Numbered from the stretch's first letter, positions 48,823 to 58,065 are shown. The stretch is DNA of 64,000 bases from Actinotalea lenta (GCF_030586465.1 NZ_JAUQYP010000001.1:2364905-2428904), one strand, 5' to 3'. The notes: generated from the letters alone by a model not told the origin. Numbers and translations: made by a program.

Positions 48823-49431
48823 CTAGCGATGCTCGCCGAGGGCGTCGGGCATCGCATCGTCGATCTCCACGGTCGCCGGGAGGGGTGCGCGGCCCTGGAG
48901 GCGCAGGACCCGCACCACGACCTTGCGACGGACGCGCCGCGTCTGGGCGACCGCCTCGTTGTGGAAGCGGCGCGCCAGCGTGACGCGGTACCAGGCTGCC
49001 TGCAGCGCGTCGAGGAGCTCCGCCCCGTAGGGTTCGGCCCGCAGCGCGGCGACCTCGTCCGGCTCCTCGAGGGCGGCGCGGACGGTCGCGGACAGCTCAG
49101 ACTCCGCGAGGTCCCGTTCCGCGTGCTCCGCGTCGCCGAGGGGGACGTGCACGTCCAGACCACCGACCGGCGCGTCCGCGTCGACGGAACCGGCCAGCAG
49201 CGCGCGCCAGGCCGCCTCCCCGACGAGCACCGAGCTCACCGGGTCCATCAGCCCGCTCGCCGCGAGCTCCGCCGCCGCCGACGCCCGCCGGACCAGCTGG
49301 TTGTCGAGCGCGGCTCGCGAGGAGCCCACCTTGCGGTGCAGCCGGTCCAGCCGGCTGGCCTGCACCCAGACCAGCCACACCGTCACGAGGAGCGCGGCGG
49401 TGATGGCGACGGTGACCTCGGACCAGGTCAC
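48823..49431 (-). CDS. LemA-like membrane-anchored protein
   Basis: A 202-residue protein with one N-terminal transmembrane helix (VAITAALLVTVWLVWVQA) and a following helical region (LDRLHRKVGSSRAALDNQLVRRASAA) like the LemA family fold. A conserved YRVTLARRFHNEAVAQTRRVRR stretch is near the C-terminus. The start GTG 49431 overlaps the stop of pimA. In actinobacteria similar genes follow pimA. Function unknown. Confidence 0.75.
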   Translation of the reverse strand: MTWSEVTVAITAALLVTVWLVWVQASRLDRLHRKVGSSRAALDNQLVRRASAAAELAASGLMDPVSSVLVGEAAWRALLAGSVDADAPVGGLDVHVPLGDAEHAERDLAESELSATVRAALEEPDEVAALRAEPYGAELLDALQAAWYRVTLARRFHNEAVAQTRRVRRKVVVRVLRLQGRAPLPATVEIDDAMPDALGEHR

Positions 49432-50594
49432 GTCGGTTCTCCGGGGCGACGCGACCGGGGATCCTCCGCGACCCTGGTGCCCGCCCCTGCGATCACCATC
49501 TCGTACACCGCGAGCACCTGGCCGGTGACCGTCGACCAGTCGTACCGGCGCACCGCCCGGGCGGCGTGGTCGACGGTCCGCGCCCGGAGCTCCGGGTCCC
49601 CCAGGACACGAAGGAGTGTCGCGGCGAGGTCGGTGGAGTCGCCGACCCGGAAGGTGACCCCTGCACGCCCGTCGTCGAGCACACGCCGGAACGCCCCCAG
49701 GTCGCTGGCCACCACCGCGGCACCTGCGCTCATGGCCTCGACCAGGACGATCCCGAAGCTCTCGCCACCCGTCTGCGGCGCCACGTACACGTCCACCGAG
49801 GACAGCAGCCGAGCCTTCTCCTCGTCACTGATGCCACCCAGGAACTCGACGGACCCGGCCAGGGGTCCGAGCGTCTGCCGTGCCTCCTGGGCCCCCGCGT
49901 CCCCGCGGCCTGCGACGAGGAACCGCGCCCCCGGGTACCGGTCGAGCACCGGCGCGACGGCGCCGGTCAGCACGGGCAGGCCCTTGCGCGGCTCGTCCAG
50001 GCGCCCGAGGAAGGCGATCGTCGGAGCGTCGGGGGTCCCGGTCCAGCGGGGGTCGGGAGCGGCGTCGGCGAACGTGTCGACATAGACCCCGTTCGGGATC
50101 ACCACGGCGTCACCGCCGACGTGCTCGACGAGCGTGCGTCGGGCGTCCTCGGACACGGCGATCCGGGCCGAGATCTTCTCCAGGCTCGGTCGCACGATCG
50201 GGTGGGCCATCTGCAGCGCCCGGGATCGCAGCAGAGCCGTGTGGAACGTCGCGACGATGGGCCCCGACGCGATCCACAGGGCGAGCATCCCGAGACTCGG
50301 CGTCACGGGCTCGTGCAGGTGCAGAACGTCGAAGTCGCCTGCCGCGAGCCACCGGCGTACCCGGCGGGCACTGACCGGGCCGAACGTCATCCGGGCGACC
50401 GCGCCGTTATACCGGACGGGCACGGCCCGGCCGGCCGGCACCAGGTAGTCGGGCACAGGAGTCTCGTCGTCCGCCGGGGCGAGGACGGACACCTCGTGAC
50501 CGAGCCGCTGCAGGGCCTCGGCGAGGTCGCGTACGTGGAACTGGACCCCGCCGGGCACGTCGAACGAGTACGGGCAGACGATCCCGATCTTCAT
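49428..50594 (-). CDS. pimA: Phosphatidylinositol mannosyltransferase PimA-like
   Basis: A GT4-family GT-B glycosyltransferase of 388 residues starting at ATG 50594, overlapping patA (ATGA). It transfers mannose from GDP-mannose to phosphatidylinositol on the cytoplasmic membrane face. Features: CPYSFDVPGGVQFHVRDLAEAL, HLHEPVTPSLGMLAL, FHTALLRSRALQ, FLGRLDEPRKGLPVL and the Glu-x7-Glu motif GESFGIVLVEAM. It lies in the conserved pgsA-patA-pimA order used for phosphatidylinositol mannosides. Confidence 0.92.
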   Translation of the reverse strand: MKIGIVCPYSFDVPGGVQFHVRDLAEALQRLGHEVSVLAPADDETPVPDYLVPAGRAVPVRYNGAVARMTFGPVSARRVRRWLAAGDFDVLHLHEPVTPSLGMLALWIASGPIVATFHTALLRSRALQMAHPIVRPSLEKISARIAVSEDARRTLVEHVGGDAVVIPNGVYVDTFADAAPDPRWTGTPDAPTIAFLGRLDEPRKGLPVLTGAVAPVLDRYPGARFLVAGRGDAGAQEARQTLGPLAGSVEFLGGISDEEKARLLSSVDVYVAPQTGGESFGIVLVEAMSAGAAVVASDLGAFRRVLDDGRAGVTFRVGDSTDLAATLLRVLGDPELRARTVDHAARAVRRYDWSTVTGQVLAVYEMVIAGAGTRVAEDPRSRRPGEPT

Positions 50595-51547
50595 CGCGCA
50601 CCCCCGCCCGCGCCATCGACCGACGGGAGCCTGCTGGCGTCCAGGTCCGCGACGAAGACCCGCTGGAGCATGTGCCAGTGGCCGGGGTGTGCGGCGATGT
50701 CCGCTCCGAGCACATCGACCCACCCCTGGGTCAGCACCCGGACGAGCTCCGCCCGGGGCGTGCCGGCGGGCGCCTCCACGCGGGTGAACTCGATCCTCAG
50801 GCCCCAACGACTCCTCGCCGAGCGCCGCCGTGCACCGTGCAGACGCTCGTGCCGCAGGGCTGCCGCGTACAGCGGCACCCCCGTGGCGACGGACAACGCC
50901 GCAGGTCCGGCCGCGACCCGGGCGCGCCGGCCGCAGAGGTCGACCTCGACGCCGCGTTCGGTCAGGTCGCGGTCCGCCAGCAAGGGGATCAGGTACCCCC
51001 CGGCATGAGCGGTGCGGACCAGTTCCCGGAACACGTCGTGGCCGCTGTCCAAAGGCAGGATGCGGAGTCCGATCGCGCCGCGCAGCCCGTAGAACGCGTC
51101 GTAGACCTCCGGTGGCTCGAGCCGTTCGGCCACGGTGGTGATCGGCGCGAGGTTCCTCGTGGCCCAAGCTCCTGCCAGGTCCCAGTTGCCCTGGTGCGCC
51201 AGCGCCACGGCCACCGAGCGACCGGCGGCAGTCTCCGCGAGGATCCCCTCGGTGCCACTGACCCGGACGCGGGCATCGATCTGAGCCGGGGTGCGCCCGG
51301 CGAGAGTGAAGGCCTCGGCGTAGTAGCGCAGGTAGTTCTGCATGCCTGCCCGGCTGAGCGAGCGGATCTGCCGGGGGGACAGGTCGGGCCGCACCGTCGC
51401 GAGGTTGGCCTCGAGGCGCCGGACCCCGTGCCCGCGGCGCAGCCACGCGGCGTCCGCACCCGCCGCGGCCAGCGCACGGACCAAGGCTTCGGGGACGCGG
51501 GGGGCGAGGTGCACCGCTCCCACGAGCCCGCGGGCGGCCAGGTTCAC
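50591..51547 (-). CDS. patA: Phosphatidylinositol mannoside acyltransferase
   Basis: A 318-residue lysophospholipid-acyltransferase-like membrane enzyme. The HX4D active site is HQGNWD in VAVALAHQGNWDLAGAWA, with ADRDLTERGVEVDLCGR as the downstream acceptor-binding region. It acylates the mannose of PIM. The gene is sandwiched between pgsA and pimA, overlapping each by 4 bp. Confidence 0.92.
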   Translation of the reverse strand: MNLAARGLVGAVHLAPRVPEALVRALAAAGADAAWLRRGHGVRRLEANLATVRPDLSPRQIRSLSRAGMQNYLRYYAEAFTLAGRTPAQIDARVRVSGTEGILAETAAGRSVAVALAHQGNWDLAGAWATRNLAPITTVAERLEPPEVYDAFYGLRGAIGLRILPLDSGHDVFRELVRTAHAGGYLIPLLADRDLTERGVEVDLCGRRARVAAGPAALSVATGVPLYAAALRHERLHGARRRSARSRWGLRIEFTRVEAPAGTPRAELVRVLTQGWVDVLGADIAAHPGHWHMLQRVFVADLDASRLPSVDGAGGGAR

Positions 51548-52170
51548 GCTCGGCTCTCCGTCCCGCCCGAGCCCGCGGTCGCCTGCCGGTACACGGTCGC
51601 CATGCGCTGGACGACCGTGATCGCGCTCGCCAGTGCCAGGAGGACGAGTACGACGTCGAGCAGCACCGGCGTGACACCGAGTCCGACGAGGCCGGTGGCC
51701 ACGAGCACCGACACGAGCCGGTCGGCCCGTTCGGCGATCCCGACCTGCGCCGTCATCCCCAGGCCCTCGGCCCGGGCCCGCGCGTAGGGGACGATCGAAC
51801 CGAGCACCAGAGCTGCCAACGCGAAGGCAGCCCCGACGGTGTCACCCGTGCGCTCGAGGTGGACGAGCAGGCCGCAGAAGATCGCGGCGTCGGCGAACCG
51901 GTCCAGGGTCGAGTCCAGAAAGGCCCCCCACCGTCCCGAGCGGCCGGCAGTGCGCGCCATGATGCCGTCCACCAGATCGGAGAACACGAACACCGTGATC
52001 ACCATGGTCCCGCCGAACAGGTGCCCGGTCGGGAACAGCGTCAGGGCGGCCACGACCACCCCGAGCGTGCCGACCACCGTCACCACGTCGGGGGACACCC
52101 CCATCCGCAGCAGGAGCCGCGCGATCGGCCCGAGGACGGCCGTGAAGAACGAACGCAGCCTGCTCAGCAC
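51544..52170 (-). CDS. pgsA: Phosphatidylinositol phosphate synthase (CDP-alcohol phosphatidyltransferase)
   Basis: A 208-residue membrane enzyme joining CDP-diacylglycerol and inositol 1-phosphate. The family motif D-x2-DG-x2-AR-x8-G-x3-D-x3-D is intact (DLVDGIMARTAGRSGRWGAF followed by LDSTLD). About six helices are visible. Position immediately upstream of patA and pimA supports the phosphatidylinositol assignment over phosphatidylglycerophosphate. The HIT gene lies 4 bp upstream. Confidence 0.93.
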   Translation of the reverse strand: MLSRLRSFFTAVLGPIARLLLRMGVSPDVVTVVGTLGVVVAALTLFPTGHLFGGTMVITVFVFSDLVDGIMARTAGRSGRWGAFLDSTLDRFADAAIFCGLLVHLERTGDTVGAAFALAALVLGSIVPYARARAEGLGMTAQVGIAERADRLVSVLVATGLVGLGVTPVLLDVVLVLLALASAITVVQRMATVYRQATAGSGGTESRA

Positions 52171-52174
52171 CGGA

Positions 52175-52738
52175 TCACCGCCCCGGCCAGGCCGCCGCGA
52201 GACGGTCCCGCGTGTCGCCGAGCAGCTCGGGCAGCGCCTTGGTCCGGCCCACGATCGGTAGGAAGTTCGCGTCCCCCGTCCAGCGCGGCACCACGTGCTG
52301 GTGCAGGTGAGCCGCGATGCCCGCCCCGGCGACCTGGCCCAGGTTCATGCCCAGGTTGAAGCCCTGCGGCGCCATGACGTCGCGCAGCACCCCGATCGCC
52401 GTCCGCGTCATCGCGGACAGCTCGGCGGCCTCGTCCTCGGTGAGGTCGAGGGCGTCGGAGACGTGCCGCACCGGCACCACCATGAGGTGACCGGAGTTGT
52501 ACGGGTACAGGTTGAGGAGCGCGAACACGGTCTCACCGCGCGCGACCACCAGCCCGTCGGTGTCCGCGGCGGCGGCCGCGCGGCAGAACGGGCACAGCTC
52601 CGCCTGGGGACCAGCCGGCTTGTCCTGACCCTGGATGTAGACCATGCGGTGCGGGGTCCAGAGCCGTTCGAAGCCGTCCGGCGTCCCGGCCAGGCCCTCG
52701 GCGGGGTCGGCCGGCTGCCCGCTGGAGTCGTCGACCAC
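52175..52738 (-). CDS. HIT-family AP4A phosphorylase-like protein
   Basis: A 187-residue nucleotidyl hydrolase or phosphorylase. The histidine triad HLHQHVVPRW is intact, preceded by FNLGMNLGQVAGAGIAAH. The zinc-type CPFC and TRYFALLNLYPYNSGHLMVVP-like stretch match the mycobacterial AP4A phosphorylase type. Start is GTG 52738, 2 bp after the thrS stop. The thrS-HIT-pgsA order is typical of actinobacteria. Confidence 0.92.
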   Translation of the reverse strand: MVDDSSGQPADPAEGLAGTPDGFERLWTPHRMVYIQGQDKPAGPQAELCPFCRAAAAADTDGLVVARGETVFALLNLYPYNSGHLMVVPVRHVSDALDLTEDEAAELSAMTRTAIGVLRDVMAPQGFNLGMNLGQVAGAGIAAHLHQHVVPRWTGDANFLPIVGRTKALPELLGDTRDRLAAAWPGR

Positions 52739-52740
52739 GG

Positions 52741-54741
52741 TCAGACCTGGGCCCGTGTGCGCACCGCCGCGACGATGCGCTGCACCGCCTCGTCGACCGG
52801 GACCTGGTTGTCCTGGCCGCCGTCGCGGTACCGGAAGGACACGGCGCCGGCCTCGACGTCCTCACCGCCCGCGATGAGGGTGAACGGCACCTTCTGCGTG
52901 GAGGCGTTGCGGATCTTCTTGCCGAACCGGTCGTCGGAGAGGTCGAGCTCGGCGCGGATCCCTTCTGCCCGCAGCCGTTCGACGACCGCGGCCAGGTAGT
53001 CGTTGAAGGGCTCGGCGACCGGCACGGCCACCACCTGCACTGGCGCGAGCCACGCCGGGAAGGCCCCCGCGTAGTGCTCCACGAGGATCGCGAAGAAGCG
53101 CTCGATCGACCCGAACAGCGCTCGGTGGATCATCACCGGCCGCTGGCGCGTCCCGTCCGGCGCGGTGTACTCCAGCTCGAAGAGCTCCGGCTCGAAGAAG
53201 TCGAGCTGGATCGTGGACAGCTGCCACGTTCGCCCGATGGCGTCCTTCGCCTGCACGGAGATCTTGGGGCCGTAGAACGCCGCGCCGCCCGGGTCGTCGA
53301 CCAGGTCCAGCCCGGACGCCGTGGCCACCTCGCGCAGGGTCTCGGTCGCCTCCGCCCAGGTCGCATCGTCCCCCACGGACTTCTCCGGGTCGCGGGTGGA
53401 CAGCTCGAGGTAGAACTCCTCCAGGCCGTAGTCGCGCAGCAGCTGGAGCACGAACGTGAGCAGCGAGCCGAGCTCGTCGCGCATCTGCTCACGCGTGCAG
53501 TAGATGTGCGCGTCGTCCTGCGTGAAGCCGCGGGCCCGGGTCATCCCGTGCACGACACCGGACTTCTCGTAGCGGTACACGGTCCCGAACTCGAACAGCC
53601 GCAACGGCAGCTCACGGTAGGACCGACCCCGTGAGGAGTAGACGAGGTTGTGCATCGGGCAGTTCATGGGCTTGAGGTAGTAGTCCTGGCCCGCCCGCCG
53701 CACCGTGCCGTCGGCGTCCCGCTCCTCGTCCAGGTGCATGGGCGGGTACATCCCGTCCGCGTACCACTCCAGGTGCTTGGACGTCTCGAAGAGCTTCGCC
53801 TTGGTGATGTGGGGGGTGTTGACGAACGAGTACCCGGCCTCGACGTGCCGGCGCCGCGCGTAGTCCTCCATCTCCATGCGCACGATGCCGCCGCGCGGGT
53901 GGAAGACCGCCAGGCCGGAACCGATCTCGTCCGGGAAGCTGAACAGGTCCAGCTCGTTGCCCAGCCGGCGGTGGTCTCGGCGCTCGGCCTCCGCGACCCG
54001 GTCCAGGTAGGCGCGCAGCTCGTCCTTGGTGGGCCACGCCGTGCCGTAGATGCGCTGGAGCTGGGGGTTCTTCTCCGATCCCCGCCAGTACGCCGCGGCC
54101 GACCTGGTGAGCTGGAAGCCGTTGCCGATCAGCCGGGTGGAGGGCAGGTGCGGGCCGCGGCACAGGTCCTGCCAGGCCACCGAGCCGTCCCGGCGCAGGT
54201 TCTGGTAGATCGAGAGTCCACCCAGCCCGACCTCGACCCCAGCGCCGTCCTCGTGACTTCCCGGGGTCCCCTTCAGGCCGATCAGCTCGAGCTTGTAGGG
54301 CTCCGCGGCGAGCTCGGCCCGCGCCTGGTCCTCCGAGAGGTCCCAGCGGCGAAAGGTCTGGCCCTCCTTGACGATGCGCTGCATCGCCTTCTCCAGGGCC
54401 TTGAGGTCCTCGGGCGTGAACGGGGTGCTCACGTCGAAGTCGTAGTAGAAGCCGTCGGTGACGGGCGGCCCGATGCCCAGCCGTGCGTCCGGGTTGACCT
54501 GCTGGACGGCCTGGGCGAGCACGTGCGCGGTCGAGTGCCGCAGCACCGCGAGCCCGTCGGGAGAGTCGATCGCCACACCCTCGACGGATGCACCGTCGGG
54601 AACCTCGGCCGCGAGGTCGCGCAGCTCGCCGTCCACACGGACGACCACGACGTCGCGACGGTCGGCGTACAGCGACGCGCCGGTGACCGGACCGTCGAGC
54701 CGCTGCTCGGCGCCGTCGACGGTCAGGGTGATCTGGGACAC
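52741..54741 (-). CDS. thrS: Threonyl-tRNA synthetase
   Basis: A class IIa synthetase, 666 residues from GTG 54741 with GGAGGA 5 bp upstream. A longer in-frame opening upstream lacks a Shine-Dalgarno and is rejected. N-terminal TGS domain, then the editing domain ([10 protein letters not shown] and later YKLEL), the catalytic core ([38 protein letters not shown]) and the anticodon domain are all present. Upstream is a 313-bp gap before a tRNA-Val gene. Confidence 0.97.
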   Translation of the reverse strand: MSQITLTVDGAEQRLDGPVTGASLYADRRDVVVVRVDGELRDLAAEVPDGASVEGVAIDSPDGLAVLRHSTAHVLAQAVQQVNPDARLGIGPPVTDGFYYDFDVSTPFTPEDLKALEKAMQRIVKEGQTFRRWDLSEDQARAELAAEPYKLELIGLKGTPGSHEDGAGVEVGLGGLSIYQNLRRDGSVAWQDLCRGPHLPSTRLIGNGFQLTRSAAAYWRGSEKNPQLQRIYGTAWPTKDELRAYLDRVAEAERRDHRRLGNELDLFSFPDEIGSGLAVFHPRGGIVRMEMEDYARRRHVEAGYSFVNTPHITKAKLFETSKHLEWYADGMYPPMHLDEERDADGTVRRAGQDYYLKPMNCPMHNLVYSSRGRSYRELPLRLFEFGTVYRYEKSGVVHGMTRARGFTQDDAHIYCTREQMRDELGSLLTFVLQLLRDYGLEEFYLELSTRDPEKSVGDDATWAEATETLREVATASGLDLVDDPGGAAFYGPKISVQAKDAIGRTWQLSTIQLDFFEPELFELEYTAPDGTRQRPVMIHRALFGSIERFFAILVEHYAGAFPAWLAPVQVVAVPVAEPFNDYLAAVVERLRAEGIRAELDLSDDRFGKKIRNASTQKVPFTLIAGGEDVEAGAVSFRYRDGGQDNQVPVDEAVQRIVAAVRTRAQV

Positions 54742-55054
54742 AGGACTCCTCCGGGTGATCGGGCGCTTCGATGCTACCGAGCGCCGGGGGCCCCGCGGTG
54801 CGACCGGCCGGGCATGCCGGGGGAACAGGGTCGAAAGGAGCTCTCGCGCGATGGCGTCCATGCCTGGACAGGCACCGCGGATCCGACGCGCGGGGTTTGC
54901 TCCGTCCGGGTGACCCCCTGCGCTACTTCACCCTGCTGCAATCGGGTGAGCCGAAAGTCCCATAATCACAGTCTGACCTGGGCCGATGAGGAACGAATGA
55001 GGTCCCGAATCGGGCAATTGCCCCCGTTCGGGGGATGGGTGGGATCCCCGTCGG
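54742..55054. other. thrS leader region without gene
   Basis: A 313-bp gap between thrS and a tRNA-Val gene. The last 100 bp before thrS contain GC-rich inverted repeats. An AT-poorer break (55000-55035) holds the palindrome GGGCAATTGCCC, and CCCCCGTTCGGGGG follows. No T-box specifier or antiterminator was recognised. A TAGCAT -10 candidate lies about 30 bp before thrS. Nothing else could be supported. Confidence 0.4.
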
Positions 55055-55126
55055 TGGGCGATACTGGGTTCGAACCAGTGACCTCCTCGGTGTGAACGAG
55101 GCGCTCTACCACTGAGCCAATCGCCC
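55055..55126 (-). tRNA. tRNA-Val(CAC)
   Basis: A 72-nt cloverleaf on the minus strand: acceptor GGGCGAT pairs ATCGCCC, D-arm GGCTCAGTGGTAGAGC, anticodon stem CCTCG/CGAGG with loop TTCACAC (anticodon CAC), T-arm CACTGGTTCGAACCCAGTA. No CCA is encoded. Confidence 0.93.
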
Positions 55127-55260
55127 ATCGTGGCGGTCAGGGTTCAACCGCACGACGCGACCCGCATGTTACCCGGTACCCAACAGAATGCCGAAACCGA
55201 GATCCGGCTCCCCCGCCGCAGACCTCGGGTCCGCAGAAGCCACCCGAGAGGGGTGACAAC

Positions 55261-55689
55261 ATGGCCGACAGCCCCCACGCCGTCCATGACGCCGTCCCCA
55301 TGCACCTGGTGCTCCCCGACGCCAGCGTGCTGCCCATCCGCGCCGATCTCACGTTCGACCCCGCGGACCCTTACACCGTGCGAGCCGACTTCGTCGGTTC
55401 CCACTCCACGTCGACCTGGCTGATCGGTCGCGAGCTCTTCGCGCACGGGATCCTGGCCGATGCGGCGTCCCCCGCCGGCACCGGCGATGTCCGGGTGTGG
55501 CGCGACGAGGACCCCACCTACCTGCTCATCTCGCTCAGCGGCGTCGAGGGCGACGCCCTCCTGGCAGGGCCGGCCGAGCCCTTCGTCCAGTTCATCTCCA
55601 CGAGCGTCAAGCTCGTGCCCTTCGGCCAGGAGAGCTCGCACATGGAGGACGAGATCTCCCGCCTCATCACCTCGCTCCTGCAAGCCTGA
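55261..55689 (+). CDS. ssgB: SsgA-like cell-division regulator (SsgB type)
   Basis: A 142-residue member of the SsgA-like protein family, which in Streptomyces positions FtsZ for septation. Seen are LTFDPADPYTVRADFVG, WLIGRELFAHG, GDVRVWR and LLISLSGVEGDALL. The ATG at 55261 follows GAGAGGGG. In non-sporulating actinobacteria SsgB-like proteins are thought to act in vegetative division. It is convergent with pabC. Confidence 0.9.
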   Translation: MADSPHAVHDAVPMHLVLPDASVLPIRADLTFDPADPYTVRADFVGSHSTSTWLIGRELFAHGILADAASPAGTGDVRVWRDEDPTYLLISLSGVEGDALLAGPAEPFVQFISTSVKLVPFGQESSHMEDEISRLITSLLQA

Positions 55690-55731
55690 CCCCGCCCCGG
55701 GGCCCCCGACCGTCGACGGGCGCGCGGAAGG

Positions 55732-56577
55732 TCACGGGTCGATCTGCTCCGCGGCGCGCCGGGCGTACATCCTCGTGACCTCCGCGATCAGCGGGGTCGC
55801 GGCGAGCGGCACGCCGTCCAGCTCGACGACCGGCACGAAGGTGCGGATGGAGCCGCACAGCGCCAGTCCGGCCCGGCCCGCTGAGACCTCGTCCAGAACC
55901 TCCCAGGGCAGGGCCTCCTCGCCGACGGGCAAACCTTCCTGCGCCGCCCACTCCAGGACCAGCGCCCGCGTGATGCCCGCCAGGCAGCCACTCGACAGCG
56001 GCGGCGTGACCAGTCGCCCGTCGAGCTCGACGAACGCGTTGGAGCCGGTGCCCTCGCACAGCTCGCCTCGCGTGTTCGCCAGCCATGCCTCGTCGGCGCC
56101 GACCTTGGTCGCCTCAGCCACGGCGACGACGTTCTCCGCGTACGACGTGGTCTTGAGCCCCGCGACAGCGGAGCGCTCGTTGCGCACCCAGCGCGACCTG
56201 ACGGTGCGGATCGGGTGCGGCGGCGGCACCGGGCCTGCCACCACCAGGACGGTCTGGGGGCCCGGGGTCCGCGTGGAGCCCAGCGGCCCGATCCCGGCCG
56301 TCACGGTGATCCGCAGGCGGCCCAGGTCAGGACGCTCCCCCAGGACCGCCGAGACCCCGGCACGGACCGCGTCCAGGTCGGGATCGTCCAGGCCGAGGCC
56401 GCGAGCAGAACGGGTAAGCCGCGCGAGGTGGCGCGTCAGTGCGAAGGCCTGCCCGTCCACCACCTGACAAGTCTCGAAGACCCCGTCGCCCACCGTGATC
56501 CCGTGGTCGACCGCGCTGAGCACGGGCTCCTCGGGGTCGCGCAGGCGCCCGTCCAGCCACACCACGATCTCGTCCAT
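55732..56577 (-). CDS. pabC: Class IV aminotransferase / aminodeoxychorismate lyase
   Basis: A 281-residue PLP enzyme of fold type IV. Starts at ATG 56577 after GGAAGGAGAG. The PLP lysine is in VAGLKTTSYAENVVAVAEA, the typical fold-IV context, and ELCEGTGSNAFVEL and SGCLAGITRALVLEWA follow. Alone the sequence could be a branched-chain or D-amino acid aminotransferase. Its position directly downstream of pabB favours 4-amino-4-deoxychorismate lyase, which releases p-aminobenzoate for folate. Confidence 0.82.
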   Translation of the reverse strand: MDEIVVWLDGRLRDPEEPVLSAVDHGITVGDGVFETCQVVDGQAFALTRHLARLTRSARGLGLDDPDLDAVRAGVSAVLGERPDLGRLRITVTAGIGPLGSTRTPGPQTVLVVAGPVPPPHPIRTVRSRWVRNERSAVAGLKTTSYAENVVAVAEATKVGADEAWLANTRGELCEGTGSNAFVELDGRLVTPPLSSGCLAGITRALVLEWAAQEGLPVGEEALPWEVLDEVSAGRAGLALCGSIRTFVPVVELDGVPLAATPLIAEVTRMYARRAAEQIDP

Positions 56578-56612
56578 TGCTCTCCTTCCCCGAGTGCCAT
56601 CCTCGCGCAGAG

Positions 56613-57662
56613 TCAGCGGCTGGCGAGGCCGACGAGCCGCGCGGCCTTGAGCTCGGTCTCGGCCCACTCCGCGTCCGGGTCCGAGTCCCAGGTGATCCCT
56701 GCTCCGGTACCGAACCGGAGGACCCCCCCACCCTCCGGGGCCCACCAGAACGTCCGGATGCCCACCGCGAGCTCAGCCCGGCGCTCGTCGGCGTCGATCC
56801 AGCCGACCGCACCGCAGTACGGGCCGCGCGGGACCGGCTCGAGGCTGGCGATGAGGTCGAGTGCGGCGTGCTTGGGAGCGCCGGACACCGAGGCCGGCGG
56901 GAACGTCGCCCTGAGCACGGCCGGCCAGGTCGCGTCCGTCAGCGCCCCACGCACCGTCGTGACCAGGTGCACCAGGCCGGGGTGCGGCTCCACCTCCAGC
57001 AGCCGGGTCACCTCCACCGTGCCGGGTAGGCACACCCGCTGCAGGTCGTTGCGCACCATGTCCGCGATCATCACGTTCTCCGCGGCGTCCTTGGCCGTCA
57101 ACCCCTCGATCGTCGCGGCGGTGCCCTTGATCGGACCCGAGGTGATCCAGCCGTCCCCGATCCGCAGGAACAGCTCCGGCGACGCGGTGACGATCCACAC
57201 CGCCGGGTGGTCGCCGCCGCCCGGCACGTGGAGCGCACCCGAGTACGGCGCAGGATTACCCGCGGACAGCCGGGCGGCGAGGGCGGCCGCGTCCGGCTCG
57301 CCGGCTGCGGGCGCCAGCGGAGCGCTCAGCACGCGACAGAGGTTCACCTGGTACACGTCCCCGTCCCGGATCGCGCGCCGGACCGCCCGCACACCTTCGA
57401 CGTAGGCGGCCCGGTCGAGCGATGTGGTCCACTCCCCCGCCCGCGGGCCCCGCCACATGGGCGGGCCCCCCGGCGCGCGGTACCTCTCGACCTCCGCGAA
57501 GCGCCACGCACGGGCCGGACCCTCGAACTCCGCGACCACGGCCCAGAATCCCTCGGTCACCCGGTCGAGGCGCAGGTCGACGTGGTCCACCACCTGATGC
57601 GCCCGGCGCCCCCCGAACACCGCCCAGCCGTCGCCACCCGCCTCGAGCACCGTTCGGGTCAT
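56613..57662 (-). CDS. pabB: Aminodeoxychorismate synthase component I
   Basis: A chorismate-binding enzyme of 349 residues (ATG 57662; a GTG two codons earlier is an alternative). The signature GPIKGTAATIEGL contains the lysine characteristic of PabB rather than the alanine of anthranilate synthase. Also present are VNLCRVLSAPLAP, VMIADMVRNDLQRVC and the C-terminal FGTGAGITWDSDPDAEW. It makes 4-amino-4-deoxychorismate for p-aminobenzoate. The glutaminase partner is not in the window. Confidence 0.9.
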   Translation of the reverse strand: MTRTVLEAGGDGWAVFGGRRAHQVVDHVDLRLDRVTEGFWAVVAEFEGPARAWRFAEVERYRAPGGPPMWRGPRAGEWTTSLDRAAYVEGVRAVRRAIRDGDVYQVNLCRVLSAPLAPAAGEPDAAALAARLSAGNPAPYSGALHVPGGGDHPAVWIVTASPELFLRIGDGWITSGPIKGTAATIEGLTAKDAAENVMIADMVRNDLQRVCLPGTVEVTRLLEVEPHPGLVHLVTTVRGALTDATWPAVLRATFPPASVSGAPKHAALDLIASLEPVPRGPYCGAVGWIDADERRAELAVGIRTFWWAPEGGGVLRFGTGAGITWDSDPDAEWAETELKAARLVGLASR

Positions 57663-57686
57663 CGCCACACCGTAGCGAGCGCCGAG

Positions 57687-57717
57687 TTGGACTCCCGGCG
57701 AGGACGTCGACTACAGT
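57687..57717 (+). promoter_or_regulatory. Candidate promoter of the tRNA cluster
   Basis: TTGGAC (57687-57692) and TACAGT (57712-57717) with a 19-bp spacer, starting 36 bp before the first tRNA. A sigma-A type match, with a spacer slightly long. Confidence 0.45.
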
Positions 57718-57752
57718 TCCCGATGCGCACAACGCCCCAGGCGAGGTGCAGC

Positions 57753-57825
57753 GCGGACGTGGCTCAGTTGGTAGAGCATCACCTTGCCAAGGTGAGGGTC
57801 GCGGGTTCGAGTCCCGTCGTCCGCT
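57753..57825 (+). tRNA. tRNA-Gly(GCC)
   Basis: A 73-nt cloverleaf: acceptor GCGGACG/CGTCCGC, anticodon loop TTGCCAA (GCC), T-arm CGGGTTCGAGTCCCG. No CCA encoded. First of a three-tRNA cluster. Confidence 0.95.
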
Positions 57826-57862
57826 CGGAGGCGACATCCACCTCGTGGACGCAGGCCTCATC

Positions 57863-57933
57863 GGTGGAGTGGCCGAGAGGCGAGGCAGCGGCCTGCAAAG
57901 CCGTATACACGGGTTCGAATCCCGTCTCCACCT
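57863..57933 (+). tRNA. tRNA-Cys(GCA)
   Basis: A 71-nt cloverleaf: acceptor GGTGGAG/CTCCACC, anticodon loop CTGCAAA (GCA), T-arm ACGGGTTCGAATCCCGT. No CCA encoded. Confidence 0.95.
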
Positions 57934-57959
57934 CGCAGAGCAGTATCCTGCAGGTCCCC

Positions 57960-58031
57960 GGGCGATTGGCGCAGCGGGAGCGCGCTTCCCTGACACGGAA
58001 GAGGTCACTGGTTCGATCCCAGTATCGCCCA
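57960..58031 (+). tRNA. tRNA-Val(GAC)
   Basis: A 72-nt cloverleaf: acceptor GGGCGAT/ATCGCCC, anticodon loop CTGACAC (GAC), T-arm CACTGGTTCGATCCCAGTA. The next bases are CCA. Its acceptor and T-arm are nearly identical to the inverted tRNA-Val(CAC) 2.9 kb upstream. Confidence 0.95.
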
Positions 58032-58036
58032 CCAGC

Positions 58037-58065
58037 AAAGCCCCAGGTCAGCGGCCTGGGGCTTT
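58037..58065 (+). terminator. Terminator of the tRNA cluster
   Basis: A perfect 11-bp stem (AAAGCCCCAGG/CCTGGGGCTTT) with a 7-nt loop, 5 bp after tRNA-Val, followed by TTTCGTC. A classical intrinsic terminator for this GC content. Confidence 0.85.

Noticed and set aside
54742..54861. Possible upstream extension of thrS
   Set aside because: The extra residues have no ribosome-binding site or similarity to ThrRS. GTG 54741 has GGAGGA 5 bp upstream.
54961..55000. GCCGATGA with TAATC 14 bp upstream on the plus strand, similar to a WhiG/FliA promoter
   Set aside because: The -35 match is poor, the spacer differs from the four pilus sites by one, and no plus-strand gene follows for 260 bp.
54742..55054. 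T-box leader of thrS
   Set aside because: No T-box core sequence or specifier loop was seen. T-boxes in actinobacteria are mostly confined to ileS.
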